64,000 nucleotides of DNA from Bacteroidaceae bacterium (GTDB lineage: Bacteria; Bacteroidota; Bacteroidia; Bacteroidales; Bacteroidaceae): the NCBI GenBank assembly GCA_017469525.1, contig JAFUGG010000025.1, positions 1 to 64,000 of the forward strand, written 5' to 3'. A program made the translations under genes and the position numbers. Positions 25,801 to 33,909 of this stretch are shown piece after piece (the stretch's first letter is position 1; each line of letters opens with the position of its first letter). A model generated the notes under the pieces. It had not been told where the DNA came from. It searched no databases and saw only the letters and a list, made by a program, of their open reading frames with translations.

Positions 25801-26405
25801 TGCCTGTCTCCTACGACGAAAATGCCAGCGACAACGCCATCATCCCGCGCGCGTATAATAATAAGGTAGTGTTGAATAAGACATTTGTCAACAAAGAGTG
25901 GCAATACGTCTGCCTGCCCTTCTCGCTCAACGCCAACGACATCGAGGCGATATTCGGCAAGGGGACGAAGGTAAGCCCCCTCCCCGCTCCCCCTTTGGGG
26001 GAGTGCCTCAATGCCGCTCAATCTTCTGACAAAGCACTCCCCCAAAGGGGGAGCGGGGAGGGGGCTTACGTTCCGGCCGGCGTTCCCTTCCTTGTCTGTC
26101 CTACCGACGTCTTGCCTTCGCCCATCATCCTGGAGGATGTGCGCATCGAGACCGACACGCCGCAATCACTCACCATCGAGGGAGAAGGAGGAGGCATCAT
26201 TACCGGCACCTTCCAAAAGACGGGCGACACGCCTGCCTTCTCTGCCATCATAACCGACGACCCTGATGCCCTCGACGGCATTGAAGCACTCCCCAAAAAG
26301 GGAAGCGGGGAGGGGGCTTCCTGGTACGACTTGGGAGGTAGTCGCGTCCCTTTTCCCGTTAAGGGCGGCATCTATGTCACTAAAGGCAAAAAGGTGCATA
26401 AGTAA
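22872..26405 (+). CDS. Secreted FAD-dependent oxidoreductase with C-terminal binding domains
   Basis: The 1177-residue protein starts with a signal peptide (MKRQGFLCTVLLTAMCLATS). Residues ~35-560 are an FAD-dependent oxidoreductase domain of the FAD_oxidored type: dinucleotide fold DVDICIYGSTPAGIMAAYTA, then RLGGLTAGGLGWTDIGDS, FMDCGYEGDLMARAG and SHIAYGSIRMEPVYMVLGE. Two related beta-sandwich regions follow (~560-760 and ~765-960), both with 'LTNxxFE' openings and 'LYQxIPAxxLxxGxYxVxxRMW'. In Bacteroides such proteins are often annotated as xanthan-lyase-like. The C-terminal part contains a full 93-bp palindromic element (25974-26066) and a half copy (26286-26318), both in frame. The end (WYDLGGSRVP..GGIYVTKGKKV) is the shared tail motif. 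Substrate unknown. Confidence 0.8.
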   Translation: MKRQGFLCTVLLTAMCLATSQNVRADEPQGMVKDVDICIYGSTPAGIMAAYTAKLKGKSVLLISPTKRLGGLTAGGLGWTDIGDSTSHRRIIKGFAREFYRRIGQHYGMASPTFYFEPKVALATFKGFLAEADIKDSTDIWYEWRIESAEKEGNQVKSITLSLPKGDERRTVRAKIFMDCGYEGDLMARAGISYTVGREGKDKYGEPENGAQCLNKHQFCDGVDPYVIPGDPSSGLLWGIMSDPMPANGTGDNHIQAYNYRLTLTKTKPFRPITAQVPDNYDPSKYELLFRWMEKKGWSGYGDCIKWTYMKDASGPNSWNAMKTDNNNNGAFSTDMIGYSWDYPEATYEQRDSIAKLHEDYTKGLLYILWTDPRVPQNIRDEYNLWGYPLDEYEENENFTPQLYIREARRMLGRMVMTEDYCLKNKVADDPIAWGAYTMDSHNCGRYVVNGQVKNEGDVQRHLTKGPYNISYRAVTPKESEARNVIVPVCLSASHIAYGSIRMEPVYMVLGETTALAAIQAIDEHDGCVQDVDPSLCIAQLENGLNIERHEALPEVTNSVAVDITSRVLTNPSFEQSFTKTTLPPTGWQESPSGMTLQRSMNKTAKNKDGQQAYVCKPATNSTITTPLRLYQQIPAEKLGAGIYKVSCRMWVEKDFYGTACLFADNQRGDNCNVQYWTNEPYYRNGTSGYDNLTYTDYRTTFARHAGGFNSSTAQNMQRMVVYITLQEGDDLVLGIRTNSANQGSDKNGAGYFMVDDFHVEKVTQIPLSQDEFCDQVLTNYDFEKNPQGVTYDWNQKTTINEAANGPILGWKSNAWTDNYGGVSDGTNLEWKWAGYVASTSGVIPNDFRLYQTIPADRLTPGVYEVNARMWQYASKLGITRLYGQAGDKCSVQYYGVESKYPASVLTEGETATFAGLSANTTTGRVNDMSLDIEVGEDEDLEIGVKSGYGLESNNTAGANHGKFYVDLVRTWKVSDLPVSYDENASDNAIIPRAYNNKVVLNKTFVNKEWQYVCLPFSLNANDIEAIFGKGTKVSPLPAPPLGECLNAAQSSDKALPQRGSGEGAYVPAGVPFLVCPTDVLPSPIILEDVRIETDTPQSLTIEGEGGGIITGTFQKTGDTPAFSAIITDDPDALDGIEALPKKGSGEGASWYDLGGSRVPFPVKGGIYVTKGKKVHK
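25974..26066 (+). repeat. 93-bp in-frame palindromic element, perfect copy (A2)
   Basis: The left arm 25974-26006 and right arm 26034-26066 are exact reverse complements over 33 bp, with a 27-nt spacer. It begins on a codon boundary and encodes 31 residues (SPLPAPPLGECL..KALPQRGSGEGA) inside the FAD oxidoreductase. Confidence 0.95.
26286..26318 (+). repeat. Right-half copy of the in-frame palindromic element (A3)
   Basis: GCACTCCCCAAAAAGGGAAG followed by CGGGGAGGGGGCT matches the right arm of A2 with few changes, in the same codon phase (ALPKKGSGEGA). No left arm is present. It lies 219 bases downstream of A2 in the same gene. Confidence 0.85.
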
Positions 26406-26448
26406 CTAACCACGTCTCATCAGGAAACAGAACCAATACCATCTTACC

Positions 26449-27657
26449 ATGAAACGAGTTATTCTCATTCTGCTGGCATTCATCTCGATGACTGCGAAGG
26501 CACAGGGCTGGACTTCTGTGCAGGCAGTAGGCGTATTGCCAGGCAACTCTGCTGAAGTGAACCGTCAGCGCCTACAAGACGCCATAGACAAGATGAGCCC
26601 CATGGGCGGCGTGCTGTATGTCGAGCCAACCCAAGGCGGTTATCCCATGGAGGGAGGCCTTGTCCTCAAGCGAAACGTCACGCTCCTCGGTGCGCACGGT
26701 CCTACGGGACGAGGCACGGCCTTGCCCGACCGCTCCGGACCCACTGGCTCCCTCTTCGTCATCACCGACAGGGAACACCCCTTCCTCACCGTCGAGTCCG
26801 CCACACAGGTACGCGGCATCCAGTTCTACTACCCTGAACAATCGTGGCAGAACGAGCAGGCCGTCATCCCCTACCCCACGACGATTCGCCTCGCGGAGCA
26901 CGAGAATGTGCAGGGCGTCACACTGAGCTGTCTCACCTTCTATGGAGAGTACATGGCGATGGACTTCCGTGCGAAGGCGCCACATTGCTGCGAGCAGATA
27001 CTCTTCGAACATTGTTATGGCTATCCCCTCAGCGGCGCGTTCATCGCCATCGACCGCTGCTACGACGTGCCACGCATCCTGCATTGCCACGTCAACCCTG
27101 CCAATATGCGCGAGTTCGGACGCTCCTTTGCCCCAGGCATCATTGACGGAGTGGTCCGGCGGAAGACCTTCACCTACTGGATAGACCACACCGACAACGC
27201 CCAGCTCATGGACCTCTTCACCTTCGGAAACTACGGAGGCATCTACCTGGGCAACGAGACGTACGGACAACTCACGAATTTCAACTTCGACTGCATCAGC
27301 ATCGGCATCCACAAGCTGGGCAGCCAGTGGAAGAACCGCAACTGGCAGATAGCTCAAGGCAGCATCATCGCCAACGTCGGCGAACGGTTGGAAGACGTCC
27401 ACCCCATTCTCATCGAAGGCAAAGGGCACACCTCTGTCTCCAACGTGGAATGCTTCTCGGGCGGCAACCCTGCCCTGACAACGCTCGGAGCCTCATGGGA
27501 CTACATCACCGTCCTTGGCGAGGCCAGCGTCTTCCTCTCAGGCTGTCGCATGGAAGGCTACAAGGCCGACTCGCCCATCCACCTCTCCTCTGGTGCCAAA
27601 GTCCGTGCTGTCGGCTGCATAGACAAGGACGGCAAGCTCATCGAACTGTCGTACTGA
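26449..27657 (+). CDS. Secreted parallel beta-helix protein (pectate lyase-like fold)
   Basis: This 402-residue protein has a signal peptide (MKRVILILLAFISMTAKAQG). Residues ~35-120 resemble the pectate_lyase_3 / GH28-related opening (NRQRLQDAIDKMSPMGGVLYVEP...LKRNVTLLGAHGPTGRGT). The rest has short beta-helix-like turns (VQGVTLSCLTFYGEYMAMDF, TFGNYGGIYLGNETYG). No catalytic triad is certain. It starts 43 bases after the FAD oxidoreductase and is probably co-transcribed, so both may act on the same extracellular glycan or sugar acid; that is inference from position. Confidence 0.7.
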   Translation: MKRVILILLAFISMTAKAQGWTSVQAVGVLPGNSAEVNRQRLQDAIDKMSPMGGVLYVEPTQGGYPMEGGLVLKRNVTLLGAHGPTGRGTALPDRSGPTGSLFVITDREHPFLTVESATQVRGIQFYYPEQSWQNEQAVIPYPTTIRLAEHENVQGVTLSCLTFYGEYMAMDFRAKAPHCCEQILFEHCYGYPLSGAFIAIDRCYDVPRILHCHVNPANMREFGRSFAPGIIDGVVRRKTFTYWIDHTDNAQLMDLFTFGNYGGIYLGNETYGQLTNFNFDCISIGIHKLGSQWKNRNWQIAQGSIIANVGERLEDVHPILIEGKGHTSVSNVECFSGGNPALTTLGASWDYITVLGEASVFLSGCRMEGYKADSPIHLSSGAKVRAVGCIDKDGKLIELSY

Positions 27658-27661
27658 AAAA

Positions 27662-27740
27662 TACCTCTTGAGTCAAAGAGGTATACCTCTTGAGCCAAAG
27701 AGGTAGTGCTCTTGAGCTAAAGAGGTAGTGCTTTTGAAAT
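27662..27740. repeat. 22-bp tandem array, 3-4 units with AAGAGGTATACCTCTT palindrome
   Basis: Units start at 27662, 27684, 27706 and (partial) 27728. Across unit borders the 16-bp perfect palindrome AAGAGGTATACCTCTT appears. It begins 5 bases after the stop of the beta-helix gene and ends just before the stop of the convergent C10 protease gene. Confidence 0.9.
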
Positions 27741-27757
27741 TATTGCCAGGAGCTGGG

Positions 27758-29092
27758 TTAGCGTTCGGGGTTAATCACATGCTTCAGGCGGTCGCAGTTC
27801 TTGAAGACTTCCTTTCCCATCTCGCGAAGAGAGGCTGGCAGGTTGATTCGGTATAGATGATTGCAGTAGGAGAAGGCATAGTTGCCTATTCTCTGTATCC
27901 CCTCGGGGATGCTGACGCTCAGCAACGACTCGCACGAGGTGAAGGCGTTGTAGTCAATCACGGCTATCGTGCCGGGCAGGTTGATGGCAAGGAGGTTGGT
28001 GCATCCGCTGAATGTGGCGCCGTTTACTTCCCTCAGACCTTCATGGAAAATGGCGTAATTGAGGTTGCGACAGCGGAAGAAACTTCGCAATCCTGTTCGC
28101 AACAGGGTTCGTGGAGCAACGAAATGCGACAGATAGGTGCATTCGTAGAAAGCCGAATCGGGCAGAGCGTCGATGTTGACCTCTTCCATGTCGATGGTGC
28201 GGAGCACACCCGTCCGGAGCATCTGCCTCAGTGTCTGGAAGTCGCTGGCATTCATCTGTCCGCCGAGCTTCAGGTGGCGGACGGTTTGCTGCTCATGTGA
28301 ACTGAGAAGGGACGAAAGGGTGCCTGGCTCACTGAGCGTGACTTCCTTCCTTTCGGCACGATAGCTGCTGTCTGCCACTTCTGTGAGCATCCATTGCTCG
28401 CTGCTGTAGCTCGAGAGGTCGTCAAGGTCGTAGTAGCCGTCGCGATTGCCTGCCCACCCCATATTGACGTGGACTTTCCCCTTCCGGCATCCGTCGATGA
28501 TGAAGAGATGACCACCCTCCTTCTCGTTGACGCCACGATAGATGACAGGTCGACCGGCCTTCAGTTCCTCGAACAGCAGATGGCGGAAGAGGCTGTCACG
28601 CCCGGGAGTCATGAACTGCGAACGCTCATAGATGCACATATCCGTGGAGTACTTGAACAGACGTTTCAGGGCGCCCATCATCAAGGATATGGACGTACTG
28701 CTCCCCATCGTGCCGTATTCCGTGAACGAAGAAACGCCGCAGTCGCTGATAAGCTTGGCTACGGCGACAACCTCTTCCTTGCTGAGACCAACGGCAAAAG
28801 TGGGGAACATCAGGTCCCAGTCGTAGGTGTACGAACCATCGGGACTCAACGACGGATAGCGATGATAATTGACCATCTGCGCCATTGCCACCGGGCCGCA
28901 ACCTGCCAACTTGTGCGCATTGTCCTCGCCTGTCTTGGGACACAACAGGTTGAAAGGATGGTGTTGCCCCCAGTGCGTCTTTATGAGAGGACTGACATCT
29001 CCGGGAAAGACATACGTCCCTTTGTTTTCGGCTCGTCCGTCAGTCAGGCCGACAAGCACCAGAAGAATACATAAGAGCACGTTCCTCGCCAT
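27758..29092 (-). CDS. C10-family (streptopain-like) cysteine protease with BspA-type LRRs
   Basis: This 444-residue secreted protein has a signal peptide (MARNVLLCILLVLVGLTDGRA). Residues ~35-240 form the C10 peptidase: WGQHHPFNLLCP, catalytic Cys in LAGCGPVAMAQMVNYH, and catalytic His in GGHLFIIDGCRKGKVHVNMGW. Residues ~300-444 are leucine-rich repeats of the BspA (LRR_5) type (GTIAVIDYNAFTSCESLLSVSIPEGIQRIGNYAFSYC). Typical streptopain and interpain precursors have a long inhibitory propeptide before the catalytic domain; here the domain follows the signal peptide almost directly. The LRR part may direct the enzyme to surfaces or hosts. Confidence 0.9.
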   Translation of the reverse strand: MARNVLLCILLVLVGLTDGRAENKGTYVFPGDVSPLIKTHWGQHHPFNLLCPKTGEDNAHKLAGCGPVAMAQMVNYHRYPSLSPDGSYTYDWDLMFPTFAVGLSKEEVVAVAKLISDCGVSSFTEYGTMGSSTSISLMMGALKRLFKYSTDMCIYERSQFMTPGRDSLFRHLLFEELKAGRPVIYRGVNEKEGGHLFIIDGCRKGKVHVNMGWAGNRDGYYDLDDLSSYSSEQWMLTEVADSSYRAERKEVTLSEPGTLSSLLSSHEQQTVRHLKLGGQMNASDFQTLRQMLRTGVLRTIDMEEVNIDALPDSAFYECTYLSHFVAPRTLLRTGLRSFFRCRNLNYAIFHEGLREVNGATFSGCTNLLAINLPGTIAVIDYNAFTSCESLLSVSIPEGIQRIGNYAFSYCNHLYRINLPASLREMGKEVFKNCDRLKHVINPER

Positions 29093-29117
29093 TTCCTTTC
29101 GACTTCTTTTCGACGGA

Positions 29118-29125
29118 CAAAGATA
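29118..29125 (-). promoter_or_regulatory. -7 promoter box TATCTTTG for the C10 protease
   Basis: TATCTTTG on the minus strand, 26 bases before the ATG at 29092. Confidence 0.75.
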
Positions 29126-29278
29126 GGAAAATAATGTGATAAGTGAAAAATGAAAAGTGAAAAAATATTCATCGGCGTATCATTTTTTGCCCTTTATGGC
29201 TTATAATTCTTAATTTCTTTGTATCATTGCAGCCCGGAAGGTTTTAAATCGAAAATCATAAAATAGAAAAATAACATT

Positions 29279-30796
29279 ATGTCAAAGAAAGCTCTTTTGA
29301 TGATCCTTGACGGATGGGGCATCGGCAACCATGGCAAGGGCGACGTCATCTACAACACTCCCACCCCCAACCTCGACAAGATCAACCAGACCTACCCGCA
29401 CAGCCAGCTCCTGGCCTGCGGCGAGAATGTCGGTCTGCCCGACGGACAGATGGGCAACAGCGAGGTGGGACACCTCAACATCGGTGCCGGACGCATCGTC
29501 TATCAGGACCTCGTGAAAATCAACCGTGCTTGCCAGGACGGCAGCATCATGAAGAATCCCGAAATCGTCAGCGCCTACGAGTACGCCAAGCGTGAAGGGA
29601 AGAACGTCCACCTCATGGGCTTGACCTCCAACGGCGGCGTCCACTCTTCGCTCGACCACCTGTTCAAACTCATCGAAATCGGTAAGGAATACGGCATAGA
29701 CCAAACCTATGTCCACTGCTTCATGGATGGGCGCGACACCGACCCCAAGAGCGGCAAAGGCTTCATCCAGCAGGTTCTTCAGAAATGCGACGAGGCAGGC
29801 AATGCCTCGATAGCCAGCATCATCGGCCGCTTCTACGCTATGGACCGCGACAAGCGCTGGGAACGCGTCAAGATTGCCTACGACCTGCTCGTCAGCGGCG
29901 AAGGCAAGCAGGCCACTGACCTCCTGGAAGCTATGCAGGACAGCTACGACGAAGGCATCACCGACGAGTTCATCAAGCCCATTAACAATAGCAGCATCGA
30001 CGGCACCATTAAGGAGGGCGACGTCATCATCTTCTTCAACTACCGCAACGACCGCGCCAAGGAGCTCACCATCGTCCTCACCCAGCAGGACATGCCCGAG
30101 CAGGGAATGCACACCATCCCCGGCCTTCAGTACTACTGCATGACGCCTTACGACGCCTCGTTCACAGGCGTTCACATCCTCTTCCCCAAGGAGAACGTGA
30201 TGAACACACTGGGCGAATACCTCAGCCAAAAAGGCCTCAAGCAGCTCCACACTGCTGAGACAGAGAAGTACGCACACGTCACCTTCTTCTTCAACGGCGG
30301 CCGCGAAGCCCCCTACGAAGGTGAGGAACGCATCCTCGTGGCCAGTCCGAAGGTAGCCACCTACGACCTCAAGCCCGAGATGAGTGCTTTCGAAGTGAAG
30401 GACAAGCTCGTGGAAGCCATCCGTCAGGACAAGTTCGACTTCATCGTAGTCAACTTTGCCAACGGCGATATGGTGGGCCACACAGGCGTTTACGAAGCTA
30501 TCGAGGAGGCTGTGAAGGCTGTCGACAAGTGCGTGGGCGAAGTCATCGAGGCTGCCAAGGCCACTGGCTACGAAGCCATCATCATCGCCGACCACGGCAA
30601 CGCCGACAATGCCCTCAACCCCGACGGCACTCCGAACACTGCGCACTCGCTCAACCCGGTGCCCTTCATATACATCACCGACCGCCAAGGCGTCACCGTC
30701 CAGGACGGCGTGCTGGCCGACGTAGCACCCAGCATCCTGCACATCATGGGCCTGCCCCAACCGCAGGAAATGACCGGCAAGTGCCTTATAAAGTAG
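29279..30796 (+). CDS. gpmI: 2,3-bisphosphoglycerate-independent phosphoglycerate mutase
   Basis: This 505-residue glycolytic and gluconeogenic enzyme interconverts 3- and 2-phosphoglycerate using two Mn ions and a phosphoserine. Motifs: [18 protein letters not shown] (first metal Asp), [16 protein letters not shown] (catalytic Ser), [34 protein letters not shown] and [11 protein letters not shown] (metal-binding Asp-His). Length fits the family (~510). It is the first of a run of plus-strand genes with ung and the DUF3109 gene, though a dispersed inverted repeat separates it from ung. Confidence 0.97.
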   Translation: MSKKALLMILDGWGIGNHGKGDVIYNTPTPNLDKINQTYPHSQLLACGENVGLPDGQMGNSEVGHLNIGAGRIVYQDLVKINRACQDGSIMKNPEIVSAYEYAKREGKNVHLMGLTSNGGVHSSLDHLFKLIEIGKEYGIDQTYVHCFMDGRDTDPKSGKGFIQQVLQKCDEAGNASIASIIGRFYAMDRDKRWERVKIAYDLLVSGEGKQATDLLEAMQDSYDEGITDEFIKPINNSSIDGTIKEGDVIIFFNYRNDRAKELTIVLTQQDMPEQGMHTIPGLQYYCMTPYDASFTGVHILFPKENVMNTLGEYLSQKGLKQLHTAETEKYAHVTFFFNGGREAPYEGEERILVASPKVATYDLKPEMSAFEVKDKLVEAIRQDKFDFIVVNFANGDMVGHTGVYEAIEEAVKAVDKCVGEVIEAAKATGYEAIIIADHGNADNALNPDGTPNTAHSLNPVPFIYITDRQGVTVQDGVLADVAPSILHIMGLPQPQEMTGKCLIK

Positions 30797-30897
30797 TAAG
30801 AGATTAGAGGTTAGGGGTTAGAGAATAGCTTGGGGTCCTGAATAAGCTGCCAAAATCATTCCTTTAACCACTAACCTCTAACCACTAACCTCTGAAC
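30797..30897. repeat. Inverted repeat TTAGAGGTTAG / CTAACCTCTAA between gpmI and ung
   Basis: Arms such as GATTAGAGGTTAGGGGTTAG and CTAACCTCTAACCACTAACC face each other around a CTTGGGGTCC..AGCTGCC centre. It is related to 7705-7775. It may act as a transcript-end hairpin or be an old mobile repeat. Confidence 0.7.
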
Positions 30898-30901
30898 AAA
30901 A

Positions 30902-31561
30902 ATGGTTAGGATTGAGCCTTCGTGGAAAGAGCAGTTGCAAGAGGAGTTCGGCAAGCCATACTTCGCCGAGCTGACGCAGTTCGTGCGCCAGGAGTATGCT
31001 TCCGGCACTTGCTATCCGCCCGGGCGGCTCATCTTCAATGCTTTCGACACGACGCCCTTCGACCAGGTGCGTGTGGTTATCCTGGGGCAAGACCCTTATC
31101 ATGGACCCGGACAGGCACACGGACTTTGCTTCAGCGTGCAGGACGGTACGCAGTTCCCCCCTTCCCTGCAGAACATCTTCAAGGAGATACAGGCCGAGAC
31201 GGGAGCACCCATCCCTGCGAGCGGCAACTTGACGCGATGGGCCAGGCAAGGCGTCTTCCTGCTCAACACGTGCCTCACCGTCCGCGAGCATCAGGCCTTC
31301 AGCCATAGCGGACACGGCTGGGAGACGTTCACCGACGCTGCCATCGCTGCCCTCAACCGTGGCAGGGAGCATCTCGTCTTCATGCTCTGGGGCGCTCCCG
31401 CCGGACGTAAGGCGGCTCTCATCGACAGCACGCGCCACCTCATCCTGACGAGTGCGCACCCCAGCCCACTGAGTGCCATGCGCGGCTTCATGGGCAACGG
31501 ACATTTCCTCAAGTGCAACGAATACCTTCAGGCTCATGGACAAAAGCCAATCCTTTGGTAA
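30902..31561 (+). CDS. ung: Uracil-DNA glycosylase
   Basis: This 219-residue base-excision repair enzyme removes uracil from DNA. Family 1 motifs are present: the water-activating loop [20 protein letters not shown] (with the catalytic Asp) and the DNA-intercalating loop [15 protein letters not shown] (with His and Leu). Intermediate segments [17 protein letters not shown] and [14 protein letters not shown] also fit. Length is normal. Its 3' end overlaps the DUF3109 gene by 26 bases, implying translational coupling. Confidence 0.97.
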   Translation: MVRIEPSWKEQLQEEFGKPYFAELTQFVRQEYASGTCYPPGRLIFNAFDTTPFDQVRVVILGQDPYHGPGQAHGLCFSVQDGTQFPPSLQNIFKEIQAETGAPIPASGNLTRWARQGVFLLNTCLTVREHQAFSHSGHGWETFTDAAIAALNRGREHLVFMLWGAPAGRKAALIDSTRHLILTSAHPSPLSAMRGFMGNGHFLKCNEYLQAHGQKPILW

Positions 31562-32096
31562 TCTCATCGAGGTGGGCGACGTCATTCTGCACAGCGACAT
31601 CCTGACCGAGTGCTTCTGCTGCGATATAGAGAGCTGCCACGGACGTTGCTGTGAGGAGGGCGACGCAGGGGCTCCCGTCACGCTCGACGAGATAGCGGAC
31701 ATCGAGGAGAACCTCGATGAACTGTGGCACCAGCTTTCGGCTGGTGCTCAGGCAGTCATCGACCGCCAAGGCGTTGCCTATCCCGACCCCGAAGGCGAGC
31801 TGGTGACGAGCATCGTCTGCGGCGGCAACTGCGCCTTCAGAGGGTCGCAAGGCTGCCTGCTCAAGCAGAAGCCCATCAGCTGCCACCTTTATCCCATCCG
31901 CGAGAAGAAGCTCGGTCCGCTCACTGGTCTCAACTACCATCGCTGGAACATCTGCGAGGATGCTGTCCGCCTCGGCACGGAACGCGGCATCCGCCTCTAT
32001 GAGTTCCTGCGCGAACCGCTCATCCGCCGCTTCGGCCAAGAGTGGTACGACGAGCTTTGCACCGTGGCCGAGCAGTACCACACACGACTGACATAG
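31536..32096 (+). CDS. DUF3109 family cysteine-rich protein
   Basis: This 186-residue protein starts at the ATG inside the end of ung ([16 protein letters not shown]). It is rich in Cys at fixed positions: [19 protein letters not shown] near residue ~30, [28 protein letters not shown] in the middle and NICEDA later. This is the DUF3109 pattern, related to YkgJ-type zinc or iron-sulfur binding proteins; function unknown. Coupling to ung is seen here, and a role in DNA repair would be only a guess. Confidence 0.88.
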   Translation: MDKSQSFGNLIEVGDVILHSDILTECFCCDIESCHGRCCEEGDAGAPVTLDEIADIEENLDELWHQLSAGAQAVIDRQGVAYPDPEGELVTSIVCGGNCAFRGSQGCLLKQKPISCHLYPIREKKLGPLTGLNYHRWNICEDAVRLGTERGIRLYEFLREPLIRRFGQEWYDELCTVAEQYHTRLT

Positions 32097-32109
32097 CATC
32101 CGTTGCATC

Positions 32110-32174
32110 GTCACTAACCTTTTAACTTTTCAACTTCTCAACTTTTTAACCTTTTAACCTTTTAACTTTTCAAC
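32110..32174 (+). repeat. CTTTTTAAC/CTTTTCAAC leader repeat
   Basis: About seven 9-11-nt repeats of the AACTTTTTAACCTTTTAAC type run up to the start codon at 32175. It is the pyrimidine-rich counterpart of the repeats at 4106-4148 and 22826-22866. Confidence 0.6.
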
Positions 32175-33866
32175 ATGAAGTACCTTCTTTCCTTCCTTTT
32201 TGCCTTTACTGCGCTCTGCATGGGTGCGCAAGTGAACAACACGGAGCTGCCCGACCCGAAGCCAGGGCCGCAGGAGGCTTGGCAGCAGCTAAACGGACCT
32301 ACCCTTGGCTGGGGCAGCACAGACATCCGCTACTCGCGTTCGCAGGTCCCCGAGACTTCGAAGAAATCGCCATTGCTGCGTGCCTGGCGAGGCGAGAGGG
32401 TGTCGGCACAGGCCGTCATCGCTACGCCGACAGACCTGGGCGAAGTCACCTTCGAGGTCAGCGACCTCCGGTGCGGCAAGAACGTCATCCCTGCCTCTGC
32501 CGTGAAGAAGTACTTCGTGCGCTATGTGCTGACCGAGACCTACGGCAACAGGAAAGACTCCTTCCTCATGGCCGACCGCCTCGACCCCGTCGGGACGCTG
32601 AAGGTGGAGGCCTGCACGACGCGCCCCATCTGGCTCGACATCCATGTGCCTGCCGACGCTAAGCCGGGGACGTATAGGGGGACGCTGAAGGTCAGCCCCC
32701 TCCCCGCTCTTCCCATCGTCATCCATGTTGCCGACCGCGTGCTGCCCGAGCCGAGCGAGTGGAGCTTCCACCTCGACCTCTGGCAGAACCCTTACGCTGT
32801 GGCCAGATATTTCCAGGTGCCACTGTGGAGCCAGCAGCACTTCGACCTGATGCGCCCCATCATGGAACTATTGGCATCGGCCGGACAGAAGGTCATCACC
32901 TGCTCCGTCATCAATAAGCCTTGGAACGGACAGACGTTCGACCCCTTCGAGAGCATGATAGGCAAGACGAAGGAACTCGACGGGAGCTGGCACTACGACT
33001 ATACGGTGTTCGACCGCTGGGTGGAGTTCATGATGTCGTGCGGCATCACACAACAGATTGACTGCTACACACTCGTACCCTGGCATTACCGCTTCGACTA
33101 CTACGACCGCGCCACGAACAGCGTGCAGTGGCTCTCGTGCAAGCCCGGCGAACAGGCTTACCACGACTTCATCGTGCCTTTCCTCAAGGACCTGAGCCGT
33201 CACCTCCGCCAGAAGGGTTGGTTCAGCCGCACCTACATCGCTATGGATGAACGCCCGAAGGACCAGATGGAAGCCGCCTGGCGCGTCATTCAGGAAGCCG
33301 ACCCTGAGTTCAAGATTGAGGGTGCCGCCAACTACAGCGTGGAGAGCGAGGCAGCAGACCGTGTGGACGACCTCAGCGTGGCTTTCCAATACAATTTGCT
33401 GAAAGGCGAGGCTTTGGCAAAGCGTTCTGCCAAGGGACAGAAGATAACCTTCTACACTTGCTGCAGCCCAGACCGCCCCAACACCTTCACCTTCTCGCCC
33501 CCAGCCGAGTCCGCCTATCTCGGCATACATGCCAAGGCGTGCGGCTACGACGGATATCTCAGATGGGCATACAACAGCTGGCCCGAACAGCCCTGCCAGG
33601 ACAGCCGCTTCCCACGTCAAGGATGGTACGCAGGCGACTGCTACCTGGCCTATCCCGACGGCAGCAGCATCCGCTTCGAGCGTCTCATAGAAGGCATACA
33701 AATCTACGAGAAGATACGTCTGCTCCGTCCTTCACTGAACCTAAAGCAGGCCAAGGATCTCGACGAGATGCTCCGCTTCTTCGGTTCCAACAAATACGAA
33801 GGGGACACAGACGCTGCCAGCCTAATCCACCGGATGAACGACCTGCTCTGGAAGCTCTCGAAATAA
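32175..33866 (+). CDS. GH123-like (DUF4091) glycoside hydrolase, secreted
   Basis: This 563-residue protein has a signal peptide (MKYLLSFLFAFTALCMGAQ). An N-terminal beta-sandwich at ~30-190 (ERVSAQAVIATPTDLGEVTFEVSDL, WLDIHVPADAKPGTYRGTL) is followed by the catalytic barrel at ~200-560 (FHLDLWQNPYAVARYF, RTYIAMDERPKDQMEAAWRVI, FYTCCSPDRPNTFTFSPPAES, GYDGYLRWAYNSWPEQP). The Asp-Glu in MDERP corresponds to the acid pair used by GH123 beta-N-acetylgalactosaminidases, which work by substrate-assisted catalysis. Likely role: processing of GalNAc-containing host or diet glycans. A 15-nt left-arm fragment of the palindromic element lies at 32694. Confidence 0.83.
   Translation: MKYLLSFLFAFTALCMGAQVNNTELPDPKPGPQEAWQQLNGPTLGWGSTDIRYSRSQVPETSKKSPLLRAWRGERVSAQAVIATPTDLGEVTFEVSDLRCGKNVIPASAVKKYFVRYVLTETYGNRKDSFLMADRLDPVGTLKVEACTTRPIWLDIHVPADAKPGTYRGTLKVSPLPALPIVIHVADRVLPEPSEWSFHLDLWQNPYAVARYFQVPLWSQQHFDLMRPIMELLASAGQKVITCSVINKPWNGQTFDPFESMIGKTKELDGSWHYDYTVFDRWVEFMMSCGITQQIDCYTLVPWHYRFDYYDRATNSVQWLSCKPGEQAYHDFIVPFLKDLSRHLRQKGWFSRTYIAMDERPKDQMEAAWRVIQEADPEFKIEGAANYSVESEAADRVDDLSVAFQYNLLKGEALAKRSAKGQKITFYTCCSPDRPNTFTFSPPAESAYLGIHAKACGYDGYLRWAYNSWPEQPCQDSRFPRQGWYAGDCYLAYPDGSSIRFERLIEGIQIYEKIRLLRPSLNLKQAKDLDEMLRFFGSNKYEGDTDAASLIHRMNDLLWKLSK
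32694..32708 (+). repeat. 15-nt left-end fragment of the in-frame palindromic element (A4)
   Basis: AGCCCCCTCCCCGCT equals the first 15 bases of A1 and A2, and is read in the same phase (SPLPA) at a strand turn of the GH123 N-terminal domain. It could be a remnant or chance; the matching codon phase favours a remnant. Confidence 0.5.
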
Positions 33867-33909
33867 AGCCTAAGGCTTTGAGACTTCAGGGGATTGGGGG
33901 AAAGGCTCT

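Noticed and set aside
29282-30760. Long minus-strand ORF (~490 codons) opposite gpmI
   Set aside because: It mirrors a clear gpmI gene codon for codon, has Val/His-rich composition and no recognisable motif; a GC-phase shadow.
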